This document shows, in pieces, positions 21,802 to 33,141 of a stretch of DNA of 64,000 bases (its first letter is position 1; each line of letters starts with the position of its first letter). This DNA is from Sipunculus nudus. Lineage: Eukaryota; Annelida; Sipuncula; Golfingiida; Sipunculidae. The notes beneath the pieces were generated by a model. That model ran no database searches. It was not told the DNA's origin and worked only from the letters and a program-made list of their open reading frames with translations. Made by a program: the position numbers and the translations under genes. The stretch is from contig CM049321.1 of NCBI GenBank assembly GCA_026874595.1, positions 21,953,979-22,017,978 of the forward strand, given 5' to 3'.

Positions 21802-22264
21802 GGGTTCAACCACCAGGGTGCACAGAGCAAAAGAATTTAATCAGACAAATGAAAATGTGGTATCACATTGTGCATCCAGCTCCAAATTTTAAATATGCAA
21901 TACTGGCCACTCTTGTTTATGTGATTCTTGGCCCTCTGCCAGAACTGGTGGAAACAGACCAAAGTGATACGGTGCTCTCATTGGTTGTCTTAAAATCCTT
22001 TGTTCTGTGTCAGCTTTGGTGGTTGAACAAAGAGAATCTTACAAGAAGTAAACTTTAGTCTGTTTGGCAGTTGGATGTCCACTGAAATTTGGCAATATTT
22101 TCATGGACTGCTGGTTAATTCCAGTCAGTAATCTTTGATGAAGGAATTGTGTAACAGGCCTAACTGATTAGCATAAAACCAAAACCATACATAGCAAAGG
22201 TTTTTTTTTTCAAAGGCAATAAAATCAGTATCTGAGAAAAGAGTTCATTATTTTAACATCTCAA

Positions 22265-22745
22265 TCCTAATGATGAAGGTGAAGGTCCGGGGGTTTCTCA
22301 GTGGTATGACCCAGCATTAGAGTCAATTACCGTAAATTTCCGCATATACGTAGACCCGGCGTATAAGTCGATGTGGGATTTTGAGGAGAAAAATCAGAAG
22401 AAAATTTTTTAGAGCCCACTGAGTCTGGATAGTCCCAATTAAAAGAGCAGTGTAAATGGCCGAACTTGGCTGGACTTCAGGTCAGCAGTTTTGCGAAGTC
22501 TGGGTACAATTTGGACTGTCAGGCTTAGACCTGCACATAAGACAACCCCCCTTTCCTGGATTATTTTTTTAAGGAGCAAATTTCTCGACGCATATGCGGA
22601 AATTTACGGTACTCACCCAGGGATTGCAGCTGCAGCAGTCACTGCGCCTGATTAACACCAGGATATAAAAATGAGTGAAAACATGTGATAAGTACTGCCA
22701 TGTCACGTAGTTCAAAACCTGAACTGAATTCTGCAGATGTACATA
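22265..22745 (+). mobile_element. SINE body interrupted by a MITE
   Basis: Read as the reverse of the SINE at 10676-11012, the order 'atatcctggtgttaa', then 'gggtcatacca' is kept on either side of the 22328-22611 insertion. The tRNA-like head is not evident here. Confidence 0.55.
22328..22611. mobile_element. MITE with 20-bp terminal inverted repeats
   Basis: It begins TACCGTAAATTTCCGCATAT and ends with the inverted copy (GCATATGCGGAAATTTACGG then TA). Length is 284 bases with no coding sequence. It sits inside a SINE copy. Superfamily is not assigned; a TA target is possible. Confidence 0.75.
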
Positions 22746-23689
22746 TAATTCAGCAGTAATTAAGGAGGCAGTCACCTCAAACCGATAAATATTAAAATAA
22801 TAAATAAATAAACAAAAAAAATGTTTGATCACATTTTTTTAAAATATAATCACAAATGACAATGGGCATCCATTGGTGGAACACACTACAGCCAGCATTG
22901 TTTCTTCATCACCTGATAATTATATATATGTGACGGTACAGAAAGCCAAATTTATCTGTTTACTGATGTATTCTTACAATTAGAGGTGTGCTAATTAATT
23001 AATGATATTGATGAATGATCGTTTTCTTTCAATCAATTAAACAGGTTGCATTTTTCCAAAATTGATCAAAAAACATATTTGAATACACATACATTCAATG
23101 AAGTCATATTATAAATCAGAAAAAAGTATCCTGACACATTCAGAGAGATAAGAAAGATGGGACAAAGTTACAAATTACAACTTAACCTTGTGCATGGAAT
23201 AAGTGTCAACAACTTGGCCATCACTTTAATTGACTTTTCTCAGACTAAATATTCTTGGTCAATATATATATTATAGGTAAAATTTTTTAAAGCAAAATTT
23301 CACAGTTATATAGAAAGTACATAAAACGACTGATTAATAATGTTGTTAGATTCATATTCGCAGGGTTAATATTTTGCAAATTTGGATTTATTAGTGTTTC
23401 TCAAAGGTTCCATTTTCATGATATCTTCATATTAAAAACCTACACAAAGTGAAGTACACATATGATCATATGACTCAATTATATCAAATTATATGCACAC
23501 AAAATAATACTTATTAGACGGGGGCCAAAGGGAATGTTGATCGAACTGATTTTATATTACTTTTATATCATATAATTGGAAGACCTGAATTAATTTGTAA
23601 TGACAATCTGTTTTTATTATGTATCAATCTTTTACCTTTTAATTGCCTTCCTTGATGAGGTCTTTCATTCATATTGGTGTTATTTTTGT

Positions 23690-23775
23690 GACGATTCCCC
23701 GTTTAGTGAATATCACTACTACGAAACACTTGCGAATAAAAAAGGCAACTACAGTTATTAATCATCAAACATTTT
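23690..23775 (+). mobile_element. One end of a gcgaggg/ggcaac-type MITE
   Basis: 'aaaaaggcaactacagtta' resembles the right end of the MITE at 43227-43693. Related partial copies are at 32196-32290 and 35901-36118. The remaining intron 2 sequence (20753-24076) shows no further feature apart from the repeats listed. Confidence 0.4.
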
Positions 23776-24076
23776 TATTTTCAATTATCCTATTACAGTA
23801 GTGTCGTTAGTCCAAACACCATTTATCCAAAAACTGTATCCGAATTCGATTGTTAACCTGAAATCTGAAGATCAATTAAAAAATCAAAAAGTTGTTAAAA
23901 AGATGGTCTGATTCCAAGCAAAGTTACAGAGATTAGAAGGAAAAAGTAATGTAAATCAATATTCCAAGCCCCTAAACAATACTTTTATTGTATTTCACAT
24001 GATACATTGGTAAATTAAATGGCAAATGTATGGCAAACAGTCTACTGTAATACTAATTACACATTAACTTCCTTAC

Positions 24077-24142
24077 CTTGCTCTCACAGAAGTGCTTAAT
24101 TAAGCATGTCTTCCCGACTGCTGCATGACCAATTCCCACCAC
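24077..24142 (-). CDS. RJL/DNAJC27-like small GTPase, coding exon 2
   Basis: A 66-base exon (acceptor cttttcag, donor gtaagg) encoding residues 24-45. It contains the P-loop G1 motif GHAAVGKT (residues 28-35) followed by CLIKHFCESK, matching the GNAEVGKSCIIKRYCEK arrangement of RBJ proteins. Confidence 0.92.
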
Positions 24143-24659
24143 CTGAAAAGATATCATAATTGGTTGGTTAAAGGGGTCATTCGCATACAATGCATAGTAA
24201 ATATATATGAAAATAAAGTGTGTTCCCTTAGAATATCACAGTATCTGTCAATAGTTCATACTAAAATCGCTTGCTTAATATCAGCAAGTGGAAACTTGCA
24301 CCAGTCACTAGGTGCCAACAGTCAAGCAAAACAAATACAGTGCACACAAACAGGTGGCCATTCACTAAAACTTCTAAAATCATGATTTTTCAAGCTTCAA
24401 ACCAGTGTTTCTTGTGTAATTCTTCTTTCAGGTTTCTTTTTGTTTGGAATTTAAGCATTCACAACATCACACCTCTGGTCATATCTTGTTATCATTAAGA
24501 GACACATCATTACTAACACACAGAACCATAACAATGTAAGAAACAGGTGAACTGGATATATTAAGCCCATGTGCAAGAATGTTGGATGATAAATGAGTTA
24601 ATTAATGATGGGTTGATGATCGATCATAATTGATCAATGACCTGTCCGGTTGAGGCAAA

Positions 24660-24975
24660 TGATCCTGTATGTAACATTCTCCCCAATACTGTTACCTTTG
24701 CCCCTCAATACAGTTGGGTCAAGGAGGCAGGGTGTCAGTTTACTGGCTATCATCCAATAACAGGCTGTTAGCTAGTGGCTCTGCCCCTGCCCTTATAGTG
24801 TAAAACTGCTGGTCACATGAGTTTCAGGCCTCTTGTGGATCCAACCTGTGGGCCCTATAGAAGGGGCAGCCAGAGAAGTGCTTTTTATACATGTGGTCTT
24901 TTTATGACAGTGTCTGCCATCCAGGTGTATAGCCAACCACTTTTAAAGAGCAGTCATCCTTCCTAGCCTGATGTG
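24660..24975 (+). mobile_element. Tail of a SINE related to the 10.7-kb copy
   Basis: 'ttttaaagagcagtcatcct' followed by 'agcct' parallels 'cctaaagagcgctcatcct' followed by 'aggctggg' of the copy at 10676-11012, and the preceding hairpin-rich text is similar in style. It lies in intron 1 of the GTPase gene. Confidence 0.4.
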
Positions 24976-25577
24976 TATCATTTAATTTCAGTTCTAATTT
25001 AACTAATATTTAAGGTCCTGAAAATTTGACTCTAAATTTTATTCCAGTAAAACCTTGTTGTTTTGTTTCTTTAAATGGTGCAAGTGCATGCTGTTCTGGC
25101 CCAATTTCCCCCAAAAATTAGTAAGCAAAGAACAGTCTAATGATCAATCTTGCAGTGCCATGATCTATTGCAAATGTTTGCACATAACTTGTGCCTTTTG
25201 AAGAGGAAATGTGTGCTTTTATATACATTCTGCTAGCAAACTAGGGAAAAGTCTGCAATTACCAAGAAACGTAATCCCTAAGTTACTGCATAAACATGTA
25301 GGCTATAGAATTATGACATTATTAGCCTGAATATAGGCCTACATATCAGTTTAGATGATGTACTGGTCTTTATATGGTCATTAAGATTATGGTACTAAAT
25401 AACTGATTATTCCTGACTATCAGTCAGTAGAGGTTAACCTATTTTTCCTGAGGACCGAGTATGAAATTAAAGGTTTCCCAACACCATTTATCTGCATGGC
25501 AGCCATGGCCCAAAATGTTTTAAAACCGTTGTGTGTGTGAAATGGTATTACACTTACACTGTATTATATGAACTCAC

Positions 25578-25646
25578 CTTGATCCACACCAATGAACTGG
25601 CTACATTGGTGATATCTTTGGCCAGATGTCCTGGTGTTCTATCCAT
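25578..25646 (-). CDS. RJL/RBJ (DNAJC27-like) small GTPase, coding exon 1
   Basis: The gene starts here: ATG at 25646-25644, then MDRTPGHLAKDITNVASSLV and WIK, with a GTGAGT donor. Six exons (this one, 24077-24142, 20680-20752, 19672-19868, 18148-18218, 15413-15527) join in phase to 196 residues with G1 GHAAVGKT, switch I Thr53, G3 DLSG, G4 NKID and G5 ETSS. The family is RJL/RBJ, represented in humans by DNAJC27, nuclear and cytosolic and implicated in ERK signalling; RJL proteins generally lack the catalytic Gln and prenylation. Here the C-terminal J domain of animal DNAJC27 is missing. The family call is confident. Whether the J domain was lost or lies on an alternative exon is open. A leader exon is likely near 26724. 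Confidence 0.88.
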
Positions 25647-26723
25647 CCTGCTTTATCCTGTGTCACCTAAACCAGTAATCCATGTTATGGGAAAATAGAT
25701 CCTGTAAAATTCATATCAGTTAGATCAGTTATGGCTCCACAGGTCCCTGCCTTCATATATCTCGCTGACAGGAACGCAAGCATTTTTTAACGATGCACCT
25801 AGTTGAAGTACAATTGTATCTTATCTTGAGTGTGGTGAACCGGGACAATTGTTTCAGCCAGCAGTGTGCAGTGCACATCTTACATCATCACTGCTGCGAG
25901 TGTCCTTGCAACAGGAATTTAGCAGTGATGATGTAACATGCTTACCTGGCTGAAACAATCACCCTGGCTCAAATTTGTCTTACAGTTCTGTCTGCTAGAT
26001 AAATTCAGGCAGCGACTTGTGGCTCTGTGTTAATAACAGAGCCACAACTGGGTCTACACATTAGTTACTCTTATTAAATAATAGGTCAATTTCAATGCTT
26101 TGCGAAGTGTAGCCAAGTGGCAGGTGGATTATGTACATTTTATTAGATTACATATCAGTAAGAATTCTTATAGGACCCAAAGTTTGCAGTTCTTTTCTCA
26201 CAGCACACAGACATTTGCCATCAAGATAAGTGGTTTCATCTTTTTCTTTGAAAAAATATTTTACTCATATACATGTATTAATAATTAATTACTTTTATTA
26301 ACTTAGCCTGGTTAACAATGATTTAATGTTCCTAAGCAACAAAAACTATTTTGATGAAGTTCTTCTGTTGATGTTTACACTGTGTAACAGAGTAACAGTT
26401 CTCTCAAACTAAACTAAATTATTAAGTCAATTATAGTTTTATATTTTCATATATTAATAATAATTAAAAAAACATACACAATTTATTTCAGGTTTTCATA
26501 AAACTTTTCATTTGGGTAAAATATTTAATAACATTCTTTTAAAATCACAGATGTGTATTTCATGAGCATTATCATAAAATGTACAGTATGTCAGTACTCA
26601 GTTGGCTACAATTACAAACTTATCACACTGCAAATTTAACTTGTCATGATAAGTGATAGCCACAATATAACGCTTACAGCTGAAATAAAACTAAAGCTGT
26701 AAAGTGGTCAAGATGCATCTTAC

Positions 26724-26755
26724 CTCGAGTCGTGCAGTGCCTTATACAGGAAAAC
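26724..26755 (-). other. Probable 5' untranslated exon of the GTPase gene
   Basis: On the minus strand CACGACTCGAG is followed by a strong donor (GTAAGA, 26718-26723), and 'tgtataagg' lies just upstream. Candidate acceptors (tttag, acacag) lie 17-30 bases before the start codon at 25646. The upstream limit is not defined by sequence. Confidence 0.45.
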
Positions 26756-27144
26756 ATTCAAAGACTCTTATATATAAATATTAAAGGACAAGATTACCAC
26801 TCAACAGCTCAAGGGGCATAGTTTTTATTTGTAGGTGGACGCGCCAGTTCTGGTGATACACGTATCGTTTCCATGGAAATGACCTAATGGGCATGCGCAT
26901 ATCGCATTTCCAGTGATTTGGGAAATCCCCTTTGTGTTGCGCATGCGCAAACGTCAAATTTCCCGGTAGGCAACCCCCCATGGTGGGAAACCATTCACCT
27001 GAAAGTGCACTGTTGCATGAGGGTTGAGTTTACAACAGAAATAAGACATTGTACACGTGGCAATAGGCCCTTGGTCAATAACCACCACATCTCACTTGTG
27101 TGCTACAGAGGCAGCAACTGACAGATGCCGTGAGATTGTCCAAA
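26756..27144. promoter_or_regulatory. Shared bidirectional promoter region
   Basis: The interval between the probable leader exon of the minus-strand GTPase gene and the plus-strand DNAJC22 start is under 400 bases and locally GC-richer. It contains a perfect NRF1-type palindrome (26938-26949) and a half-match (26891-26900). Transcription start points are not visible. Co-regulation of the two genes is an inference from layout. Confidence 0.55.
26938..26949. promoter_or_regulatory. NRF1 binding site
   Basis: TGCGCATGCGCA fits the YGCGCAYGCGCR consensus exactly and extends to a 14-base palindrome (TTGCGCATGCGCAA, 26937-26950). NRF1 sites are typical of TATA-less, bidirectional animal promoters. 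A weaker GCATGCGCAT is 40 bases to the left. Confidence 0.6.
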
Positions 27145-27385
27145 ATGCAGAAAAACACGCTAATAGCTTACATTTTGTGGCTGTTTGGTGGGGGATTTGG
27201 GCTGCACCATTTTTACCTGGGGCGAGATGTCCAGGCGTTTCTGTGGTGGTGTTCGTTTGGAGGGGTTTTCGGATTAGGATGGATTCGGGATTTATTCAGA
27301 ATCCCTACTTATGTGGAAGATGCAAACGAAGACCAGGCTTACATGAAGGAACTTGCTGCAAAGATGAGACACAGAGAAAAACCAG
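27145..27385 (+). CDS. DNAJC22: DNAJC22 (Wurst-like membrane DnaJ protein), coding exon 1
   Basis: The gene starts at ATG 27145 (MQKNTLIAYILWLFGG). Four exons (27145-27385, 29200-29346, 32678-33141, 38048-38281) join in phase to 361 residues; human DNAJC22 has 341. Exon 1 holds the TM2-like segment (residues 5-48) with the hallmark GLHHFYLGRD and GLGWIRDLF. DNAJC22 is a multi-pass membrane J protein; its fly orthologue Wurst acts in clathrin-mediated endocytosis and airway clearance. An in-frame ATG 45 bases upstream (27100) exists, but the human protein begins at the chosen Met. Donor CAG|GTAAAA, phase 1. The gene shares its promoter region with the minus-strand GTPase. Confidence 0.93.
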
Positions 27386-28182
27386 GTAAAACTACATACC
27401 TTAAAGTATAGTAAATATTTATATATTATTTATTAATAATGTCTAATGAATATATATATTATTATTTTTTTGCAACTTATATATATGTATTTATATATAA
27501 ATATGTGTGTGTGTGTATTTATATATATATATGTGTATATATACAATTTATAATTATGATACACCTGTGCACAAACCATATGTAATTACTACTGTGTGAC
27601 TACTAATATAATTTACTTATTTCCCCAAAGGTGCATTTCCTGGGGCTGTGGGAATTTCCAGAATTTCTAGATGTAATACTTGGGATTTATAGGACTAATT
27701 GGCACACCTTTTCATACAGTTTCTAACTGACAGCTGAATATAAGTTATCTGGGCTATACTTAATGATTCATTGTCTGTTGTCTGTTCATCCGTCTGTAAG
27801 ACTGGCACTTTTGAGACAGTTCTCCTGTCAAACAAAATTTTTCACTGAAAACATATTGTTACTCTTCAGGACGGCCTAATTAATATCAAAACCACTTATC
27901 TGCTTTTGTTCATATTTAGCATAAATATATAAGGGTCGAGTACTTTATTTATTAGTAACTTAGATTAATTCAAGATTCAATTAAATTGTTATTACCACAA
28001 GTCTGGATCAGCTTTTCGTTAAGATAGAAGCTTTAAATAGTGTAAAATCAGTACCTCAAGTTTTGACCATGGCACATTTTTTCCTGAAATCACTGTTTAT
28101 TTAAATTTAGAGTATGTATATATACATAAGGATCTAACCTTTTAAAATTTTAAATTTGATATGAAGTTAAACATTTTTTGTT

Positions 28183-28202
28183 GGGGGGGGGGGGGGGGGG
28201 GG
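28183..28202 (+). repeat. Poly-G run of 20 bases
   Basis: The longest G homopolymer of the window, in DNAJC22 intron 1. A companion C17-A16 tract follows at 28431-28463. Other sequence in the intron (27386-29199) is AT-rich with short microsatellites and a degenerate 'gtctgttcatccgtctgt' tract at about 27780. Confidence 0.95.
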
Positions 28203-28430
28203 CTCTATTGTATTCACTTGTCAAGCTCCAGGCAGCCCACTTCTGGTCACTAGAGGTCACTAAATGCAGGAGGGTGCTTGATTTGTAATTAATCATTGGC
28301 GTCATAGGTGTAGTACAGTTAATCTGGTATCACTCCCCTAACCACACACACACATACAGTACACACACAGCCAGCTAGGGCTTGGATTGTATGAGCTCCC
28401 CAAGGAAAGCTACAAGAATGAACAGCCCCT

Positions 28431-28463
28431 CCCCCCCCCCCCCCCCCAAAAAAAAAAAAAAAA
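28431..28463 (+). repeat. C17 followed by A16
   Basis: Uninterrupted C run and then an A run. The transition without any mixed bases suggests a relic tail of a repeat. Confidence 0.9.
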
Positions 28464-29199
28464 CAACAAGAAAAGTGTATAGTCGTTACAAGAGACTGAT
28501 CAGATGAGACTGATATTGTTGGTGATATCACACTATAAACCGTTTTTTACGATCAGAGGATTTGGTGTCTTAGTATAGTGGTTATAAATATCTGCCCTCA
28601 CATGGGGGAGACAAATATAGACTGTTTGGTCTGTCATCATCTTTGTTGGTTTTCAATAACTTTTGACCCACTCAATATTTTTTCATATAATTTTGTATTG
28701 TTTCTACCAAAATGTTGGATGTGAAAGCGACTACTTTGAAATTAGTCCATATATTTTTCCTCAGACTTTGGGGGGCCCCCATAGGGAGGGGTGACATGTT
28801 TTAATTTGCAACTGCCAAAACAACCTCATTCTAGTTTCCATTGTCATGAAAGAATAGTTTTTCAGTGAGAGTGCTTTTTCTTTATTAGTTAAGGCTGACA
28901 CTTATTCACTTTTTCGTATTAATAAAGTACACATATATACAGGTTTTTGTTTTATATCCCCCTGATTTTTCCTATTTCCAAGTTTGAGAATTACCAACCG
29001 GTGATTCTCACCATTGTTATTTCCAGGCAAATAATTATGATATTGTTCTTCTACAGTTTTCCCCTCTTGAATTTGACCAGTGACAATAATATACCCATAC
29101 ATATAACATTGCATATAGTTTGCTCATGCAAACTATTCATATATTACATACGTTAATGTGTTAAATTTAAATTTGAAATGCTCTTGAATTATTTTGCAG

Positions 29200-29346
29200 C
29201 GTTTAGTGCCGCAAGGTTTGGCGGTGAACTGGCAATTGGTTGGCTATTTGGGACGGTCATCCGTTGTGCCATCCCTGAAGAATTATTTGACGCTGGTTCC
29301 CCATACAGAGGCTTGTCATGGGTTATTCCATTTTGTACAGCTTATG
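29200..29346 (+). CDS. DNAJC22: DNAJC22, coding exon 2
   Basis: Acceptor (ttattttgcag) before 29200 and donor (G|GTGAGT) after 29346, phase 1 on both sides. It encodes residues 81-130 (AFSAARFGGELAIGWLFG... FCTAYG), including a hydrophobic membrane segment, and aligns with the human PIRFAAQVIVGIYFG stretch. Confidence 0.9.
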
Positions 29347-29507
29347 GTGAGTACTGATTGGTTCAGCTTGATGTTACATGGTGCTTAAAAAGGCAGACTT
29401 AACGGTTTCAGGGTTTGCAGGTTTTACCTACATTGATATTGCTTTAGGATGTTTAACCAAAAGTTCAAAATATATAGTAAATTTGAATTTTTAATAGTTA
29501 TGGATTA

Positions 29508-32139
29508 ATTAGCTCAGCTGACTGTAAGTCATCTGAGCTATAGCGATCACTCTTCGTCCGTCGTCTGTCCATCCGTTCATCCGTCTGTCTGTCCGTTAAC
29601 CTGGCACAAATCGTAACCGCTGGACCTAGAATCTTGTAACTTGACAGTCTAAGAGGTCCATGAAAAATCTCCTTAGAAACCAGAAATTAGGTCTCTGTTA
29701 CCCATATCCTTCCAGCTATGGGGCCCCAATTACCCCCCCAGAATAGTAAAAAAATTCATACAAAAACTTCAATATCTCATTAACTACATCACTGATGGTC
29801 ATGATTTTTGGCATACATATTGATCATAAGGTTTTCCATCAGTTCTTGCAGACTGGTGGCACCACCTGTATTTTTTCAAATTTTTACAATTTTTTTCTCT
29901 CTATTTTTGAGACCTTTAAGGGTGTAGTTATCTGTCAACAGGGTACAAATCGTAACGACTGGACCTAGAATCTTCATTCTTAATACAAAGGGAGACCCAT
30001 GAAAAGTCTCCATGGAAACCTGAAATAAGGTCTCTGTTACCCATATCCTTTGAGCTATAGCACTCCAAAGAACAGCTCAGAAAATGGAAAATTTGATACA
30101 AAAACTGAAGTATCTGAACAACTAATGCAGAGATCACCATAATTGTTTGTATGGCAGGGTTGGGGCCAGGTACATGTGACAGTACCTAGGTACAAGTACA
30201 GGTACTTGCCAAATGGTCAGGTACAGGTACAGGTATAGCATTTTTGGAAAGTACCTAGGTACAGGTACAGGTACTTTAAAAAGTACCTAGGTACAGGTAC
30301 AGGTACATTTAATAGATATATGAACTAAATGAAAATTGCATTAAATTCATCTAGATGTGCAATAATAAGTTATAAAAGAATGGCAGAATATATCATTAAA
30401 AAGTATTAAATGATCACTTCCTATGTCATCAGGAAAAATCACAGGCCTGGCAAATGTTAATGATTGCCTTTCTTATACAGAAATATAAAACTTCATAAAA
30501 TGTCTATATTTCAAGTCAAGTTTTGAGCTTCGGAGTAATGGTTTAAAGTCTCCGGGAGCACCACACTTTAAAGTAAAGAGGCTTAATAGCTTGACTGAAA
30601 GGAAAAATCTTACAATCAATTTTATAGAATAACTTCATGACAATGATACATACAAAATAAGAAGTAACAATACACATGTTCAGGGCAGAAAGTCACACTT
30701 AGGATGTTTTGAGCACCTGTATGTAATGTGTGAGCTAGGACTTTTTTTCTGTAAAATGGGAAGTTCTGCTTTTGTTTGGCTTATGTTGAGTGTTCAGTGA
30801 TATAATATGAATTTTTTTACTTCTACATTTATCCTACACCAATGTTCTTTATACATACTAGACAACAGGTATCTACATGGGGCATAAAGGCAACACTGTC
30901 CATATCCTTTGCTCTGTACCCTTTATATCTGAAAAAGCCACAATGAACTTCCTGTGTAGAGGCTGGAGGTAGCTGGGCCAGCATGCTACTAGCCCAAGTC
31001 CAGTCAATTTCAAAGGCTGCAGGGTTGAAAGCTTAGGAATTACCCCTGCCTGGTTTAGGTAACAGCCCTGACAGCTAGGGATGACAGCTCAGTACCTTAC
31101 TTGACCAAACCAAATCTGTACCTGGAGTGCCTTATACCAGGTACAGGTACTTTAGTTCCAGGTACAGGTACAAGGTACTTCCTACTTATGACAGCCAGGT
31201 ACAGGTACTCTCAATTGTGTACCTAGGTACAGGTACAGGTACGGGTATTGATCATGGAGTGTTTCATCAGTTTCTGCAGACTGGTGGCACCACCTGTATT
31301 TGTTCGTTTTTTTTACAAATTTTTTTCTCTATTTTTGAGACCTTTAAAGATATGAACATATGTTAACAGGGCACAAATTATTACAACTGGACTTAGAATC
31401 TTCATTTTGATACACTTGGAGACCCATGAAAAGTCTCCATGGAAACCTGAAATTAGGTCTCTGTTACCCATATCCTTCAAGCTATAGGACTTCAAAGTAT
31501 CCCACAGAATAATGGACAATTTGATACAAAAGCTGAAGTATCTGAACAACTAATGCAGAGATCACCATGATTCTTTGCATGGATATTGATTATGGAGTGC
31601 AGACTGGTGGTGCCACCTATATTTTATTCAATTTTTCAAATTTTTTTCTCCATTTTTGAGACCTTTAAGGGTGCTGTCATCTGTTAATGTGGCACAAATT
31701 ATAACAACAGGACCTAGAATCTTCATTCTTGTCATGCAAGGAGGCCCATGAAAAGTGTATGTGGAAACCTGAAATTAGGTCTCTGTTACCCATATCATTC
31801 AAGCTATAGGAATCCCTCAGAATAATGGAAAATTTGATACAAAAGCTGAAGTATCTGAACAACTAATGCAGAGATCACCATGATTCTTTGCATGGATATT
31901 GACCATTAAGTGTTTTTATTAGTCTCCGCAGACTGATGGAACCACCTGTATAATTTTTTTAAACTTTACACATTTTTTCTCTATTTTTGAGATATATAAA
32001 TACAGTCACAATCTTGGCCTGTTGGTTAATCTCTGATGCTTCAGTTGAATGGATATATACAACCATTCAGATCATAAAATTTCCTTTTGCGAATCTCTTC
32101 CCAGTCAGCTGAGCGTCATGACCTATGGGTCACATGTTT
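29508..32139 (+). mobile_element. Hairpin-ended repeat with about 320-bp internal tandem units
   Basis: The 5' end is an imperfect hairpin (AGCTCAGCTGACT...GTCATCTGAGCT, 29511-29539) followed by a GTCCGTC-rich tract. The 3' end is 'cagtcagctgagcgtcatga' then 'cctatgggtcac'. Inside, units of about 320-335 bases repeat 'ggacctagaatcttcatt', 'aggtctctgttacccatatc' and a GGTGGCRCCACCTGTAT palindrome (near 29854, 31283, 31608; degenerate near 31937). A different repeat is inserted at 30155-31245. It lies in intron 2 of DNAJC22. Non-coding. Confidence 0.65.
30155..31245 (+). mobile_element. GGTAC-rich insertion (hAT-like 5' end)
   Basis: It starts CAGGGTTGGGGCCAGGTAC, like many hAT termini, and carries dense AGGTACAGGTAC arrays at both ends (30160-30310, 31130-31245). 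The flanking repeat is continuous across it when compared with its other units, so the insertion limits are accurate within a few bases. No inverted CAGGG end was found on the right. Related ends lie at 50891 and, inverted, at 58205-58310. Confidence 0.55.
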
Positions 32140-32195
32140 TTTATAGACATCACCTATGATTAACCAATAAATATATAAAAAACTTCATTATTTAC

Positions 32196-32400
32196 TGTGG
32201 TTGGATTTATTTTCGCGATTTTGATTTTGAACGATTCCCGAGGGTTTCATTTTCGGGATTGCAGCAGAACCTGTTAAATCTAAGTATAGCATGATCTGTA
32301 TTGGTTTAAAGTTGAAAAACAAAATCCTCCAATACCTAACTAATTTCTGGTTCAGTTATTAAATTAGGACTTGTATCACTGTTGATCTATATCACAATCT
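32196..32400 (+). mobile_element. Diverged MITE related to 43227-43693
   Basis: 'gattttgaacgattcccgag' and 'ggtttcattttcgggattgc' parallel 'aattttgaacagtttgcggg' and 'ggtttcataattgcaattgc' in the MITE at 43.2 kb. Confidence 0.45.
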
Positions 32401-32677
32401 ATGTGTACTGCTAATGCATTAATTTTTTTTTTGTGGGGGGGGGATTCCGTCCTCTTTATCATTGATTAAGGTAGGGGGCTTTTGAATGGGGGACATTGTA
32501 CCAGGCAGGGGGGAGGGGTTCCCTGAATACTCTTCAGTCATACACCCACATGGAGACATTCTGTATTTTTTCAGTGAGTGCAGTCTCAGTGACAGTTATG
32601 TAGCCCAGTCAGTGCTTATATTTAATTCGCTCATATCTTGCCAAGTAAATTTAACCAAAGGTTTTGTATCTTTGCAG

Positions 32678-33141
32678 GTGTGTACACTGTCGCTAACATT
32701 GGGCGTGAGCAGGGGACCTGGAAGTCTGCTCTGATTGGCTCATATCTTGGTCTGCCGCTTTATGTTAAAGATCACGGTTACCTATCCTACAATGCACTAT
32801 TTTCAGCCATTGCTGTTAACTGGAAGGGCAAATCCTGGCGACGATCACCTCCTAAGAAAAAACACCTATGTAAGCGAATACTTATCCTGGGGTTATGTGC
32901 AGGACTTTACCTTAGTTTATGGGGATCAGCTTTATATTTTAATGCTTATGTTACAACGAAGGATGGGGAGAAGATTAAAGTACGAGATGCGCTGCAACAT
33001 TTCTTCAAGTCACCAGCCTGGGCCCGAACCAAGGATACCTTTTGGGAGCTGTGGGGCCAGTACAAAGAACACGGATGGAGACATTTCTGGAAATCGTTTG
33101 TTAAGGCTGTGGACCCTGAAGGGGAAGCAAATGCTTATAAT
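32678..33141 (+). CDS. DNAJC22: DNAJC22, coding exon 3
   Basis: Acceptor (gtatctttgcag) before 32678, donor (AAT|GTGAGT) after 33141, phase 1 in and phase 0 out. It encodes residues 130-284: VANIGREQGTWKSALIGSYL, a lysine-rich loop (RRSPPKKKHLCKR), a membrane segment (ILILGLCAGLYLSLWGSALY), an amphipathic linker, and the first turn of the J domain (EANAYN). The J domain is completed by VLGL from exon 4. Confidence 0.92.

Larger units (their letters stand above)
21277..22040 (+). repeat. Dispersed repeat of the ctcctcacacagtggtta family, split by an LTR element
   Basis: The left part (21277-21366) and right part (from 21802) match uninterrupted copies at 6180-6330, 36395-36510 and 44005-44115. 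The join would read 'tctgggt' then 'caaccaccaggg', as in those copies. This places the boundaries of the inserted element precisely. Confidence 0.6.

Noticed and set aside
27100-27144. Upstream in-frame ATG as the DNAJC22 start
   Set aside because: It would add 15 residues that human DNAJC22 lacks; the downstream ATG gives the expected N terminus directly before the first membrane segment.
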